46,205 nucleotides of DNA from Variovorax ginsengisoli (lineage in GTDB: Bacteria > Pseudomonadota > Gammaproteobacteria > Burkholderiales > Burkholderiaceae_C), in the NCBI RefSeq assembly GCF_030486595.1, contig NZ_JAUJZH010000044.1, forward strand, positions 1-46,205. Direction: 5' to 3'. Below, in pieces: positions 7,467-15,894 of this stretch. The notes under the pieces were generated by a model. The model saw only the letters and a list, made by a program, of their open reading frames with translations, was not told the DNA's origin and searched no databases. The translations under genes were made by a program, and so were the position numbers. Every line of letters begins with the position of its first letter. Positions within the stretch are counted from its first letter, which is position 1.

Positions 7467-8498
7467 CTAGGCTTCCTGGGTCGCCGCGGCTTCGGCCGAC
7501 TGCTTGCTCCATTGCGAGGCGCTGCAGCCGAACAGACTGTGGAACCAATGGCTGAAGCTGCTGGGGCTGGAGAAGCCCAGCAGCTCGGCCACCTCGCTGA
7601 GCGGCAGGTCACCCTCGCGCAAATGGCTCTTGACCAGGTCCGAGCGCACCTGGTCCAGCAGGCCGCTGAAAGTGAGGCCCTCGGCGTCGAGTCGACGGTG
7701 CAGCGTGCGGCGATCGACGCGCAAGTGCCGAGCAACCTCCCGCGCGGTGCAGGCGCCGCCCGGCAGCAGTGCCAGGATGAGCTGGCGGCAGGTTTCCTGG
7801 ACGCTTTCACTGCGATCCTTGAGCTCCGCCTCCAGGAACTTGCGCGCGAAGCTGGCGGCCACCTGGTCTCCGAGCTCGCGCGGCTTGGACAAGTCGATCG
7901 CCATGCAGACCAGGCCGTTGAATTCCTGGTTGAACTTGACGCTGCGTCCGAAGAATGCCCGATGGGCGGAGACGTCCGTCGGCGGACGATGCGTGAAGCA
8001 GACTTCGAGCGGTCGCCAATGCGGTCCGATCAATTCGCTCAGCATCCGGAACAAGCTGCCCACGGCGAGTTCCACCGACTGCCGCATCGGCAAGCCCGGG
8101 CTCGGCAGCAGGTCCTCCCTGATGATGACCACGCTGTCGGCGTCTTCGACCCGAATCATCAGCGAGGGGTTCACCAGCTTCAGGTAGCGGCACAGCGTGT
8201 CGAGGGCATCCCTGGGCGTGGGCTCTTCCCTCAGCACGAGGCTGATGGGTCCGAGGGCGGAGAGCTTGCGCTGGGCCGCGAGACGCAGCGCCAGGTCTTC
8301 CGTCTTGGTGGCACGCGCGGTGATCTCCAGCAACTCGCGCGCGGCGTCCCTCGGGATCAGTGTCTCGGGGTCATCCAGGAATCTCGCCTGCAGCCCCACG
8401 GCTCGCAGGAACGCATAGGGATCCCGGCCCAGCGATTTCACCAGTTCGACGTAGCCGTTCAGGCTCGCGCTGCGCATCAGTCGAGCGATGTGTCTCAT
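7467..8498 (-). CDS. AraC-family transcriptional regulator with Arabinose_bd-type N-domain
   Basis: 343 residues. The first ~200 resemble the ligand/dimerisation domain (Arabinose_bd, PF12625) of OruR/ArgR-like AraC regulators. The C-terminal ~90 residues carry two helix-turn-helix motifs: TAREVARHLRVDRRTLHRRL and the conserved second motif LSEVAELLGFSSPSSFSHWF. Proteins of this type bind paired 17-21 bp direct repeats next to the -35 of target promoters. The three 67-nt elements at 2010, 3169 and 4357 have exactly this design, so this is the most likely activator of the whole cluster. That match is inference from architecture. The gene itself carries no such element and lies 60 nt downstream of the LysR gene on the same strand. 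Confidence 0.9.
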   Translation of the reverse strand: MRHIARLMRSASLNGYVELVKSLGRDPYAFLRAVGLQARFLDDPETLIPRDAARELLEITARATKTEDLALRLAAQRKLSALGPISLVLREEPTPRDALDTLCRYLKLVNPSLMIRVEDADSVVIIREDLLPSPGLPMRQSVELAVGSLFRMLSELIGPHWRPLEVCFTHRPPTDVSAHRAFFGRSVKFNQEFNGLVCMAIDLSKPRELGDQVAASFARKFLEAELKDRSESVQETCRQLILALLPGGACTAREVARHLRVDRRTLHRRLDAEGLTFSGLLDQVRSDLVKSHLREGDLPLSEVAELLGFSSPSSFSHWFHSLFGCSASQWSKQSAEAAATQEA

Positions 8499-8558
8499 GG
8501 GTGGCGAGTTTGCCCCAATGTCGCATGGACGGCCATCGGCGCGGCGGCCGCGGCGCCC

Positions 8559-9494
8559 TCACGTCGGCCGGCTCTCGACCGTCGCCGGGCCTGGCTCGCC
8601 GAGGTACGGCTCGACCACCTGCGTGAGCCAGTTCAGCACCGCCTTCACGCGCGGCGCCAGCTGGCGCCGGTGCGGGTAGAGCAGCGAGACCGGCATCGGC
8701 GCCGCCGTGAGGTGAGGCATCACGTCCACCAGCAGGCCGGCATCGACCAGCCGCTGCGTGCCATGCGCCGGCGCCTGGATCAGCCCCAGGCCTGCCAGGC
8801 ACGCGGCCTGGTAGGCATCGGTGCCGTTGACCACGATCGCGCTGCGCATCGGATGCACGCGGACCGCGCCACCCTCCTCCTGGTACTCCCAGCCCGCGCC
8901 TTGCACGCCGAGCTTGGGCGCGTAGTGCACGATGCGGTGCCGGGCCAGGTCGGCCAGCGTCTTCGGCGTGCCGTTGGCACGCAGGTAGGCCGGACTCGCC
9001 ACGTTGCGCATCTTCATCATCCCCAGCGGCCGCGCCACCAGTTCCGCGTCGACCAGCGGCCCGACGCGCAGCACGCAGTCGAAGCCTTCCTGCACCAGGT
9101 CGACGCGGCGGTCGGTGGTGCTGATGCCCAGCTCCAGCAGCGGATGCGCCGCCAGGAATTCCGGCAGCCGCGGAATGACCAGGTCGCGCGCCAGCGAGTT
9201 GGGCAGGTCGATGCGCAGCCGGCCCCGCAAGCCGCTGGCCGCCGGCTGGAACATGGCCTGCAGCTGGTCGGCGTCGGCGATCAGCTCCTGGCCGCGTTCG
9301 AGGAACTGTTCGCCATCGGGCGTCAGCCGTACGCGCCGCGTGGTCCGCTGCAGCAGCCGCGCGCCGACCTGGGCCTCGAGCCGCTGCACCACCTGTGAGA
9401 CGCGGCCCTTCGCGATCCCGAGCTGGTCGGCGGCCTGGGTGAAGCTGCCGAGTTCGGCGACCCGGGCGAAGATGCGGAGCTGGTCGAGATCCAT
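8559..9494 (-). CDS. LysR-family transcriptional regulator (divergent to SDR)
   Basis: 311 residues: an N-terminal winged HTH (DLDQLRIFARVAELGSFTQA then LGIAKGRVSQVVQRLEAQVG) and a periplasmic-binding-protein-like effector domain. It resembles the common subgroup in which a LysR gene is transcribed away from a short-chain dehydrogenase. The start at 9494 gives the canonical N-terminus MDLDQLRIF; the frame is open 16 codons further but these lie in the shared promoter. A 114-nt intergenic region separates it from the SDR at 9609 and contains an ACGAT/ATCGT inverted repeat (9528-9549). Likely controls the SDR and itself; the ligand is unknown. Confidence 0.9.
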   Translation of the reverse strand: MDLDQLRIFARVAELGSFTQAADQLGIAKGRVSQVVQRLEAQVGARLLQRTTRRVRLTPDGEQFLERGQELIADADQLQAMFQPAASGLRGRLRIDLPNSLARDLVIPRLPEFLAAHPLLELGISTTDRRVDLVQEGFDCVLRVGPLVDAELVARPLGMMKMRNVASPAYLRANGTPKTLADLARHRIVHYAPKLGVQGAGWEYQEEGGAVRVHPMRSAIVVNGTDAYQAACLAGLGLIQAPAHGTQRLVDAGLLVDVMPHLTAAPMPVSLLYPHRRQLAPRVKAVLNWLTQVVEPYLGEPGPATVESRPT

Positions 9495-9527
9495 TTTTTG
9501 ATTGTCCTTTCTGGAAGAACAGTTTGG

Positions 9528-9549
9528 ACGATTCTCGACCATTTATCGT
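9528..9549. promoter_or_regulatory. Candidate LysR box in the LysR/SDR intergenic region
   Basis: Perfect 5-bp inverted repeat ACGAT (9528-9532) and ATCGT (9545-9549) with a 12-nt AT-richer spacer, midway between the divergent start codons at 9494 and 9609. Its size and place suit a LysR-type binding site, though a 5-bp arm could occur by chance. Confidence 0.4.
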
Positions 9550-9608
9550 TTTCCGGTGAACTCCTAAAGTCAGGCCATCCCAACCCTTCCAGACTCAGGA
9601 ACTCACCC

Positions 9609-10382
9609 ATGAACGCCACCACCACCACCCCCCGCATCGCCCTCGTCACCGGCGCCAGCCGCGGCCTCGGCCGCAGCACCGCCCTGAAGCTGGCCGAACA
9701 AGGCAGCGACCTGATCCTCACCTACAAGGCCAACGAGGCCGAGGCCCACGCCGTGGTGCGGCAGATCGAGGCGCTCGGCCGCCGCGCGGTCGCGCTCCAG
9801 CTCGACGTGGCCGACAGCGGCAGCTTCGGCGGCTTCGCCGAACGCGTGAAGGCCGCGCTGGCTGGCACCTGGCAGCGCGAGCACTTCGACCACCTGGTCA
9901 ACAACGCCGGCATCGGCGTGGCGGCGCCCTTCGCGGAGACGACCGAGGCGCAGTTCGACCTGCTCGCCAACATCCACCTCAAGGGCACCTTTTTCCTGAC
10001 CCAGAAACTGCTGCCGCTTATCGCGGACGGCGGGCGCATCGTCAACACCTCGACCGGCCTGGCCCGGTTCACCTTCCCGGGCTACGCCGCCTATGCGGCG
10101 ATGAAGGGCGGCATCGAGGTGCTGACCCGCTACATGGCGAAGGAACTGGCCCCGCGCGGCATCACGGTCAACACCATCGCGCCGGGCGCCATCGAGACCG
10201 ATTTCCGAGACGGCGCGGTGCGCGACGACCCCCAGGCCAATGCGCAGATCGCCGGCATCACGGCGCTGGGCCGGGTCGGCCAGCCCGACGACATCGGCGG
10301 CGCGGTCGCGGCGCTGCTGTCCGACGGCAACCGCTGGCTCACCGGCCAGCGCATCGAGGTGTCGGGCGGGATGCTGCTCTGA
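9609..10382 (+). CDS. SDR family oxidoreductase (LysR-linked)
   Basis: 257 residues with TGASRGLG at the nucleotide-binding turn (about residues 14-21), LVNNAGIGV, the catalytic serine in IVNTSTGLA, the active-site YAAMK, and ITVNTIAPGAIETDF after it; the C-terminal SGGMLL is typical. It reduces or oxidises a small carbonyl/alcohol with NAD(P)H. AGGAACTC precedes the ATG at 9609. It is the sole gene on its strand in this block, divergent from the LysR regulator and convergent with the membrane protein gene that ends 24 nt away. Confidence 0.9.
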   Translation: MNATTTTPRIALVTGASRGLGRSTALKLAEQGSDLILTYKANEAEAHAVVRQIEALGRRAVALQLDVADSGSFGGFAERVKAALAGTWQREHFDHLVNNAGIGVAAPFAETTEAQFDLLANIHLKGTFFLTQKLLPLIADGGRIVNTSTGLARFTFPGYAAYAAMKGGIEVLTRYMAKELAPRGITVNTIAPGAIETDFRDGAVRDDPQANAQIAGITALGRVGQPDDIGGAVAALLSDGNRWLTGQRIEVSGGMLL

Positions 10383-10406
10383 GCCACCGGCGCCCGGCGG
10401 CGCCGC

Positions 10407-11078
10407 TCATGGCGACGCCGGTCCGAGCAGCAGGAAGGCGAATCCGAAAGCCAGCAGGAAGGCGATCGCGATCAGCTTGAGCGCGATCGCGAAGGCATGC
10501 AGGCGCCCGATCCCCAGGCGGGTGCGAAACCATTCCGTCTCGACACCGAGATACCAGAGGACCGCGCCGATGGTCAACCCGGTCGCCACCAGCGAGAACC
10601 CGAGCCGTGCAAAGACCGAGGCCACCGACAGCGTCACCACGAAAGGCGAGGCGAAGAAGCACTGCAGGAAGAACGGACGGCGCAGCGTCTTGCGGTCGAT
10701 GTCGCGCCGCAGCCGATGCAGCAGGCCGGTCGCCATCAGCAGCGGGAACAGGCTGAAGGTGATGGCACGGAAGATCAGCAGGTTGGTGTCGGAAGTCAGC
10801 ACCTCCTTCGCCACGCTGGAGGTGAAGGGCGCGAGGTTGGCATGCAGGCCGACCTCGAGCGCGTGGGCCAGCAGGATCGACAGCATCAGGAACAGCGGCG
10901 GACTGACCAGGTCGATGAACTGGTCCTCCTCACGCTCGCTCATCTCGGCCTCTGCCTGCGCCGCCAGCGCCAGCGGATGGCGCAGCACCCGCCACAGCGT
11001 GCGCGGATAGAACAGCATCCAGGTCATCACCTCGTAGAGAAGTTCTTCGAGCGAGCGGATGAATTTGAGGAATTCCAT
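10407..11078 (-). CDS. Polytopic inner-membrane protein, function unknown
   Basis: 223 residues with about four or five hydrophobic segments (PPLFLMLSILLAHAL, LLIFRAITFSLFPLLMATGL, FFASPFVVTLSVASVFARLG, LVATGLTIGAVLWYLG, IALKLIAIAFLLAFGFAFLL), an amphipathic N-terminus and a charged loop SEREEDQ. The layout recalls Yip1-like or YIP/permease-related small membrane proteins, but I do not recognise a firm family. The start is ambiguous: ATG at 11078 (chosen) or ATG at 11096 six codons upstream, the latter with GAAGAA ahead. It is divergent from the cyclase gene at 11158, with fewer than 80 nt between them. Confidence 0.7.
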   Translation of the reverse strand: MEFLKFIRSLEELLYEVMTWMLFYPRTLWRVLRHPLALAAQAEAEMSEREEDQFIDLVSPPLFLMLSILLAHALEVGLHANLAPFTSSVAKEVLTSDTNLLIFRAITFSLFPLLMATGLLHRLRRDIDRKTLRRPFFLQCFFASPFVVTLSVASVFARLGFSLVATGLTIGAVLWYLGVETEWFRTRLGIGRLHAFAIALKLIAIAFLLAFGFAFLLLGPASP

Positions 11079-11157
11079 GGCCGGTGGCCGGATCATCGCG
11101 GATTTCTTCGGTGGCGCGCAGGCCCGAACTGGCGCAGCATGCGGCTCGGGACGACCC

Positions 11158-14100
11158 ATGACCACGACCTGTGCCGGCTGCGGCGCCGAAGTGCTGCCCT
11201 CGTCATCGTTCTGCCAGCGCTGCGGGCGCCGGCTGGACAGCCCGCGGCCGCCCGACCCCGAGCCCAACGCCGACCGGCGCCAGGTCACGGTGCTGTTCGC
11301 CGACCTCACCGGCTTCACGGCGCTGTCCGAGGAGCTCGATCCCGAGACGGTGCGCGCGTTCCAGAACGCCCTGTTCGAGACCATGGCCCAGGCCATCGCC
11401 CAAGGCGACGGCTTCGTCGAGAAGTTCGTCGGCGACGCCGTGATGGCGGTGTTCGGTGCGCCGCGCGCGCATGAGGACGACCCCCTGCGCGCCCTGGAAG
11501 CGGCGCAGGACATGATGCAGCGCGTCGAGCGACTGAGCCGGCAATGGGGCCCGCGCCTCGGCCGCGGGGTCACGCTGCACATCGGCGTCCACACCGGGCC
11601 GGTGGTCGCCGGCAGCCTGGGCAGCGGTGCCGGCGGCGCCTATGCGGTCACTGGCGACACGGTCAACACCGCATCGCGCCTGCTCTCGGCCGCGCAGCCG
11701 GGCACGGTGCTGGTGTCGGACGCCACCTGGGCGCTGGTGCGCCACCGCTTCGACTTCGAACCCGCCACCGAACTGGCGCTGCGCGGCAAGACGCAGCCGA
11801 TGCGGGTCCATGTGCTGCGCGGCGCCCGCGCCGATGCGGTCTCCGCGCGCGGCCTCGCCGAACTCGGGCTGGCGGCGCCGCTGGTCGGTCGCGACGACGC
11901 CATCGAGCGCCTGCTGGCCGCCTTCGATCGCATGCAGGGCAGCGAGGCGCAGCTGGTCAGCGTCGTCGGCGAGGCCGGCGCCGGCAAGTCGCGCCTGCTG
12001 GCCGAGCTGTTCGCGCGGCTCGAAGCCCAGGGCCGCCTGGTCTCGACCGGCGTGCGCCGCACCACCTGCTCGTCGCACGGCGAGCCGACCTATGGCACCT
12101 TCGGGGCCCTGTTCCGCGAGGTCTACCAGATCCGTGCCGACGACTCGCTGGAGGTGGCGCGGCGCAAGCTGCACGACGGCCTGCAGGCCCTGGGCGCCGA
12201 TGCCGCCGAGGTCGAAGCGGTCGCCCGGGTGGTGGGCCACCTGCTCGGCATCGAAGAAGCCCGGCCGCAGGACATCGAGCCGGAACAGCTGCAGCGCCAG
12301 ATCACGCTGGCGGCCCGGGCGATGCTCGAACGCCGGCTGGCGCGCCAGCCGGTGGTCATCGTGATCGACGACATGCAGTGGGCCGACGCCGCCTCGGCCG
12401 ACCTGCTGCGCGAAGTGATCGACCAGCTCGCCGACCGGCCGCTGATGCTGCTGGCCGCGCAGCGCCCCGACGCCCGCGCGCTCCGACCGCTGCGAGCAGC
12501 GCATTCCACCATCGCGCTGGAACCGCTCGACGACCGGCAGGCCGGCGCGCTGGTGGGCCACCTGCTGGGCGGCGCCGACGGCGACGCCCTGGCGCCGGTG
12601 CGCGAACTGGTCGCCGCGCGGGCCGGCGGCAATCCGCTGTTCGTCGAGGAGATCGTCCGCAGCCTGGCCGGGTCCGGCCTGTTGGTGCGCCAGGGCGAGC
12701 GCTGGCACTGCAAGCCCACCCACGAGGCGGCGACCGTGCCGTCGACGCTGTACGGCCTGCTGCTGTCGCGCATCGACCGGCTGGAGGCGGAAGATCGCCG
12801 CCTGCTGCAGGAGGCGGCCGTGCTCGGCGCCGAGTTCGACGCCTCGCTGCTGCAGCGCGTGGCCAGCGACCCGCCCTCGACTGGGTCGGCGCTGGGCCGC
12901 CTGGCGGCCGCCGACCTGGTGCGCCCGGTGCGCGCGGAGCCGGCGGGCGGACCCCGCTGGCGCTTCACGCACGCGCTGCTGCACGAGGTCGCCTACCAGA
13001 ACCTGCTGCTGGCCCGGCGTACCGAGCTGCATCAGCGGGCCGGCCAGGCCCTCGAGGACATGTCGGCCCCGGGCCGGCAGGCGGCGGTCGATGGCGAGGG
13101 CGCGAACCCGCGCCGCCTAGCCGAACTGGAGGCGCTCGGGCACCACTGGAGCCTGTCGACCGACAAGGCGCGCGGCGCCCGCTACCTGCTGGCCGCGGGC
13201 GACCGGGCCCGCGCCGTCTACGCCAACGACGACGCCATCCGCCACTACGAGCGCGCGCTGCGCACGCTGGCCGAAGCTCCGGCGGCCGCCGCCGAGGTCG
13301 AGCCCATGGCGCTCGACGCCCGCGAGCGGCTGGCCGACCTGTTCGGCCTGCAGGGGCGTCGCGCCGAAGCGCTGGCCCAGTACGAGCAGGTCCGGCAGGC
13401 GGCCGAACAGCGGCACGAACCGGTGCGCCTGGCGCGCGCCCTGCGCAAGACCGGCGGACTGCACTGGGAGGCCGGCGACCGCGAGCGCGCCGGCGCCTGC
13501 TTCGACGCCGGGCTGGCGGGCCTGGGCGAACAGGGCGACCCGATCGAGCGCGCCCACCTGTTCCAGGAGATGGGCCGGCTCGCCTTCCGCGCCGGCGACA
13601 GCGCCGCCGCGCTGGCACTGGCCGAACGCGCACTGGGCGAGCTGCCCGCCGACGCCCAGGGACGCGCGCGCGAGGCCACCGTGGTGCGGGCCGAGGCCTG
13701 CAACACGCTCGGCGTCGCGCTGGCGCGCCTGGGCCGCCCGTCCGAGGCGGTGGCGCAGATCGAGAGCAGCGTCGCCCAGGCCGAGGCGCACCAGCTGCTG
13801 CAGGCGGCCTGCCGGGGCTACACGAACCTGGGCGTTCTGTATGCGACGCTCGATCCGCAACGCAGCATCGAGACCTGCCTGCGCGGGCTCGAGACCGCGC
13901 GCAAGGTCGGCGACCTGGGCTTCCAGTCGCGGCTGTACGCGAACCTCGCGGTCGCCTACTGCGCCCTGACCAACCGCTGCGAGGACGAAGGCATCGAGGC
14001 CGCGCGCGCCGCCGCCAGCCTGGACCGCCGGCTCGGGCTGCTCGATCACCTGGCGGTGCCGCTGATCGTCCTGGGCCAGATCTACCAGTGCCACGGCGAC

Positions 14101-14319
14101 CACGCCCGGGCCTTCGATTCCTACAACGAGGCGTTGCAACTGGCCGAGCAGATCGACGAACCCCAGCTGCTCTTTCCCTGCTACGATGGTTTGGCGACGT
14201 TGTATCTCGACGCCGGGCGCATCGCGCAGGCCGAGGCCTACCTGGCCAAAGCACAGACCGTCTGCGAGCGCGCCGGCCTCGAGCCCGACGCCCTGATGGT
14301 GCTTCCGTTCCTCTGCTGA
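11158..14319 (+). CDS. Class III adenylate cyclase - AAA ATPase - TPR fusion protein
   Basis: 1053 residues. Order of parts: a zinc ribbon (CAGC and CQRC, Cys5/8/19/22); a class III nucleotidyl cyclase domain, about residues 40-215, with metal aspartates in LFADLTGF and KFVGDAVMAVFG and the transition-state Asn/Arg in DTVNTASRL; an AAA/STAND-like ATPase with Walker A GEAGAGKS near residues 271-278 and Walker B VVIVIDDMQWAD near 399-410; and a long C-terminal array of TPR-like helices. All residues for cyclase catalysis appear present. It should make cAMP from ATP under control of the ATPase-TPR sensor half. The start at 11158 is chosen because the zinc ribbon follows at once; the frame is open back to 11059. 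A peroxiredoxin gene follows after 22 nt. Confidence 0.9.
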   Translation: MTTTCAGCGAEVLPSSSFCQRCGRRLDSPRPPDPEPNADRRQVTVLFADLTGFTALSEELDPETVRAFQNALFETMAQAIAQGDGFVEKFVGDAVMAVFGAPRAHEDDPLRALEAAQDMMQRVERLSRQWGPRLGRGVTLHIGVHTGPVVAGSLGSGAGGAYAVTGDTVNTASRLLSAAQPGTVLVSDATWALVRHRFDFEPATELALRGKTQPMRVHVLRGARADAVSARGLAELGLAAPLVGRDDAIERLLAAFDRMQGSEAQLVSVVGEAGAGKSRLLAELFARLEAQGRLVSTGVRRTTCSSHGEPTYGTFGALFREVYQIRADDSLEVARRKLHDGLQALGADAAEVEAVARVVGHLLGIEEARPQDIEPEQLQRQITLAARAMLERRLARQPVVIVIDDMQWADAASADLLREVIDQLADRPLMLLAAQRPDARALRPLRAAHSTIALEPLDDRQAGALVGHLLGGADGDALAPVRELVAARAGGNPLFVEEIVRSLAGSGLLVRQGERWHCKPTHEAATVPSTLYGLLLSRIDRLEAEDRRLLQEAAVLGAEFDASLLQRVASDPPSTGSALGRLAAADLVRPVRAEPAGGPRWRFTHALLHEVAYQNLLLARRTELHQRAGQALEDMSAPGRQAAVDGEGANPRRLAELEALGHHWSLSTDKARGARYLLAAGDRARAVYANDDAIRHYERALRTLAEAPAAAAEVEPMALDARERLADLFGLQGRRAEALAQYEQVRQAAEQRHEPVRLARALRKTGGLHWEAGDRERAGACFDAGLAGLGEQGDPIERAHLFQEMGRLAFRAGDSAAALALAERALGELPADAQGRAREATVVRAEACNTLGVALARLGRPSEAVAQIESSVAQAEAHQLLQAACRGYTNLGVLYATLDPQRSIETCLRGLETARKVGDLGFQSRLYANLAVAYCALTNRCEDEGIEAARAAASLDRRLGLLDHLAVPLIVLGQIYQCHGDHARAFDSYNEALQLAEQIDEPQLLFPCYDGLATLYLDAGRIAQAEAYLAKAQTVCERAGLEPDALMVLPFLC

Positions 14320-14341
14320 ACCTGCCGGAAGGAGTCCCTCC

Positions 14342-14995
14342 ATGACCTCCTCGATGAATCCCCCCGTGGCACCCGGCGAAGCCGCCCCCGACTTCGCGCT
14401 GCCGGCGGTGGCCGGCCCCGAGACGGTGTCGCTGGCCGACTACCGAGGGCGTGCCCCGCTGTTCCTGGCGCTGATGGTCGGCCTGTGGTGCCCGTTCTGC
14501 CGCCGCCAGCTGGTCCAGATCGGCAAATTCGAGGTCAAGCTGAAGGCGCTCGGGGTCGAAAGCCTCGTGGTGGTAGCGACCGACCCCGAAAACGCCCGGC
14601 TCTACTTCAAGTTCCGGCCGACGCAGCTGCGGCTGGCTTCCGACCCCGCCCTGTCGACCCACCGCGCCTACCGCGTGCCCAAGCCCGAACCGACGCCCGA
14701 ACTCATGCAGGCCTTGCAGGAAACCCGCGTCAATCCCACGGGCGAGCTGCCCGAGCCGCTGCCAATCCCGCAGGCCGCCAAGGCCATCGAGGCGCTCGAC
14801 AGCTACGTCTGCACGCCCACCGACCTCGGCGACGTCGAACGGCAGTGGCCGCAGCTGAAGGCGATGTTCATGATCGACCGCGAGGGCATCGTGCGCTGGC
14901 ACGACATCGAATGCGCCCGTGAAGGGCTGGCCGGCATCGGCAAGCTGCCTTCAGAAGCCATGATCCTCGACGCCGCCCGCGCCTGCGTGGTTTGA
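14342..14995 (+). CDS. Peroxiredoxin-like thioredoxin-fold protein with CPFC motif
   Basis: 217 residues of the AhpC/TSA-redoxin fold: APDFALPAVAGPETVSLADY is the usual N-terminus and GLWCPFCRRQL carries Cys50 and Cys53. A CxxC at the peroxidatic position suggests a thiol peroxidase or a disulfide reductase using a local disulfide. The middle and C-terminus contain MFMIDREGIVRWHDIE, typical for this fold. GGAG is 10 nt before the ATG. It lies 22 nt after the cyclase stop on the same strand and may be co-transcribed with it, giving a possible redox input; that is inference. It is convergent with the cNMP-binding protein gene. Confidence 0.85.
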   Translation: MTSSMNPPVAPGEAAPDFALPAVAGPETVSLADYRGRAPLFLALMVGLWCPFCRRQLVQIGKFEVKLKALGVESLVVVATDPENARLYFKFRPTQLRLASDPALSTHRAYRVPKPEPTPELMQALQETRVNPTGELPEPLPIPQAAKAIEALDSYVCTPTDLGDVERQWPQLKAMFMIDREGIVRWHDIECAREGLAGIGKLPSEAMILDAARACVV

Positions 14996-14996
14996 C

Positions 14997-15113
14997 GGGG
15001 CCCCACGCTCCGCACTTCGTGTCGTCGCTGCCCCCCGAGGGGGCGTCAGCAGGCCGCCCGTCAGCGCGAAGCGCGGACTTCGCCGCGCTGGCGGCCCGGC
15101 GTCGGCCTGGGCC
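14997..15113. repeat. GC-rich intergenic repeat element with hairpins (bidirectional terminator)
   Basis: Fills the gap between two convergent genes. It contains a hairpin GCCCCC-CGA-GGGGGC (15030-15044 region) and a second with perfect 7-bp arms CAGCGCG (15062-15068) and CGCGCTG (15084-15090) enclosed in GCCGCC/GGCGGC. The leading CACGCTCCGCACTTCGTGT and the central CCCCCCGAGGGGG run are familiar to me as a recurrent intergenic element of Comamonadaceae genomes; this is from memory, and only one copy is in this window. It probably ends both transcripts. Confidence 0.65.
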
Positions 15114-15818
15114 CTAGCTTCCCAAAGGCGCCGGCCGGCTGGAAGCCATGAGCGATTCGAGCCGTTGGCGGTCGGCGATCAGGCGCGAGGTCACCAGATT
15201 GACGACCTGGAAGCCGAAGGCCGGATTCTGGAAATAGAGCTGCTTGAAGGTGGTCTCGTCGATGCGCAGCACGGTGCAGTCGGTCGCGCAGCGCGCGGTC
15301 AGCGTGCGGCGCTTGTCGGGGGCGAAGAAGGCGATCTCGCCGAACAGGCGCCCGGCCTCCATCATCTCGCCGATCTCGACGAACTCGATCTGGCCCGAAG
15401 CCAGGAAATACAGGTGCCTGGCCGCATCGCCCTTGCGGAACAGCACGCGGCCTGCCTTCATCCGGGCGCTGCGCATGTAGGGCCGCAGCCAGACCCCCGA
15501 CAGGTCGTTCTCGGCCGCCGCCGCGGTCACGCGCCGCGTCAGGCGAACCATCTCGGCGGTCCGCCAGATGTTGATCGGCAGCAGCGCACCGTGCAGCAGC
15601 ATCATGATCAGCGAGGGATGGAGCGCACCGTAGAGCAGAAAGCCGAGGTTGCCGCCGACCGCCAGGCAGCGCAGGGGAATCATGGTCTTCACGAACGAGC
15701 TCACCACCACCAGCGCCCCGGCCACCGCCGCCGAACAGGCGGCCACGATGCCCGCCGGGGTGGCGAGCGACGATGTCAGGGTCGCGACCGCGGTGTCCCA
15801 CAACAGTGCCATTGACAT
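15114..15818 (-). CDS. Membrane-anchored cyclic nucleotide-binding domain protein
   Basis: 234 residues. The N-terminal half has three hydrophobic segments (IVAACSAAVAGALVVVSSFV, LRCLAVGGNLGFLLYGAL, LIMMLLHGALLPINIW). The C-terminal half is a cNMP-binding domain: GRVLFRKGDAARHLYFLASG, then the phosphate-binding cassette region LFGEIAFFAPDKRRTLTAR and CTVLRIDETTFKQL. It would sense cAMP or a related nucleotide at the cytoplasmic face of the inner membrane. The start at 15818 is set by AGGAGT 7 nt upstream. It lies near the large adenylate cyclase gene but on the opposite strand, so a functional pair is possible but not shown by transcription. Confidence 0.83.
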   Translation of the reverse strand: MSMALLWDTAVATLTSSLATPAGIVAACSAAVAGALVVVSSFVKTMIPLRCLAVGGNLGFLLYGALHPSLIMMLLHGALLPINIWRTAEMVRLTRRVTAAAAENDLSGVWLRPYMRSARMKAGRVLFRKGDAARHLYFLASGQIEFVEIGEMMEAGRLFGEIAFFAPDKRRTLTARCATDCTVLRIDETTFKQLYFQNPAFGFQVVNLVTSRLIADRQRLESLMASSRPAPLGS

Positions 15819-15894
15819 GCGTACTCCTGTTAGCCCCACACGCGGGCGGCGGCCCATCGCCGCGCGCTAGATTGTGCGTCGGCGCGCCGGATTC

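Noticed and set aside
11203..14902. Very long overlapping open frames on both strands inside the cyclase gene (up to more than 900 codons)
   Set aside because: They are by-products of the very high GC content at third positions; their translations are low-complexity Arg/Ala/Gly/Pro and match no fold, while the 11158-14319 frame has clear domain motifs.
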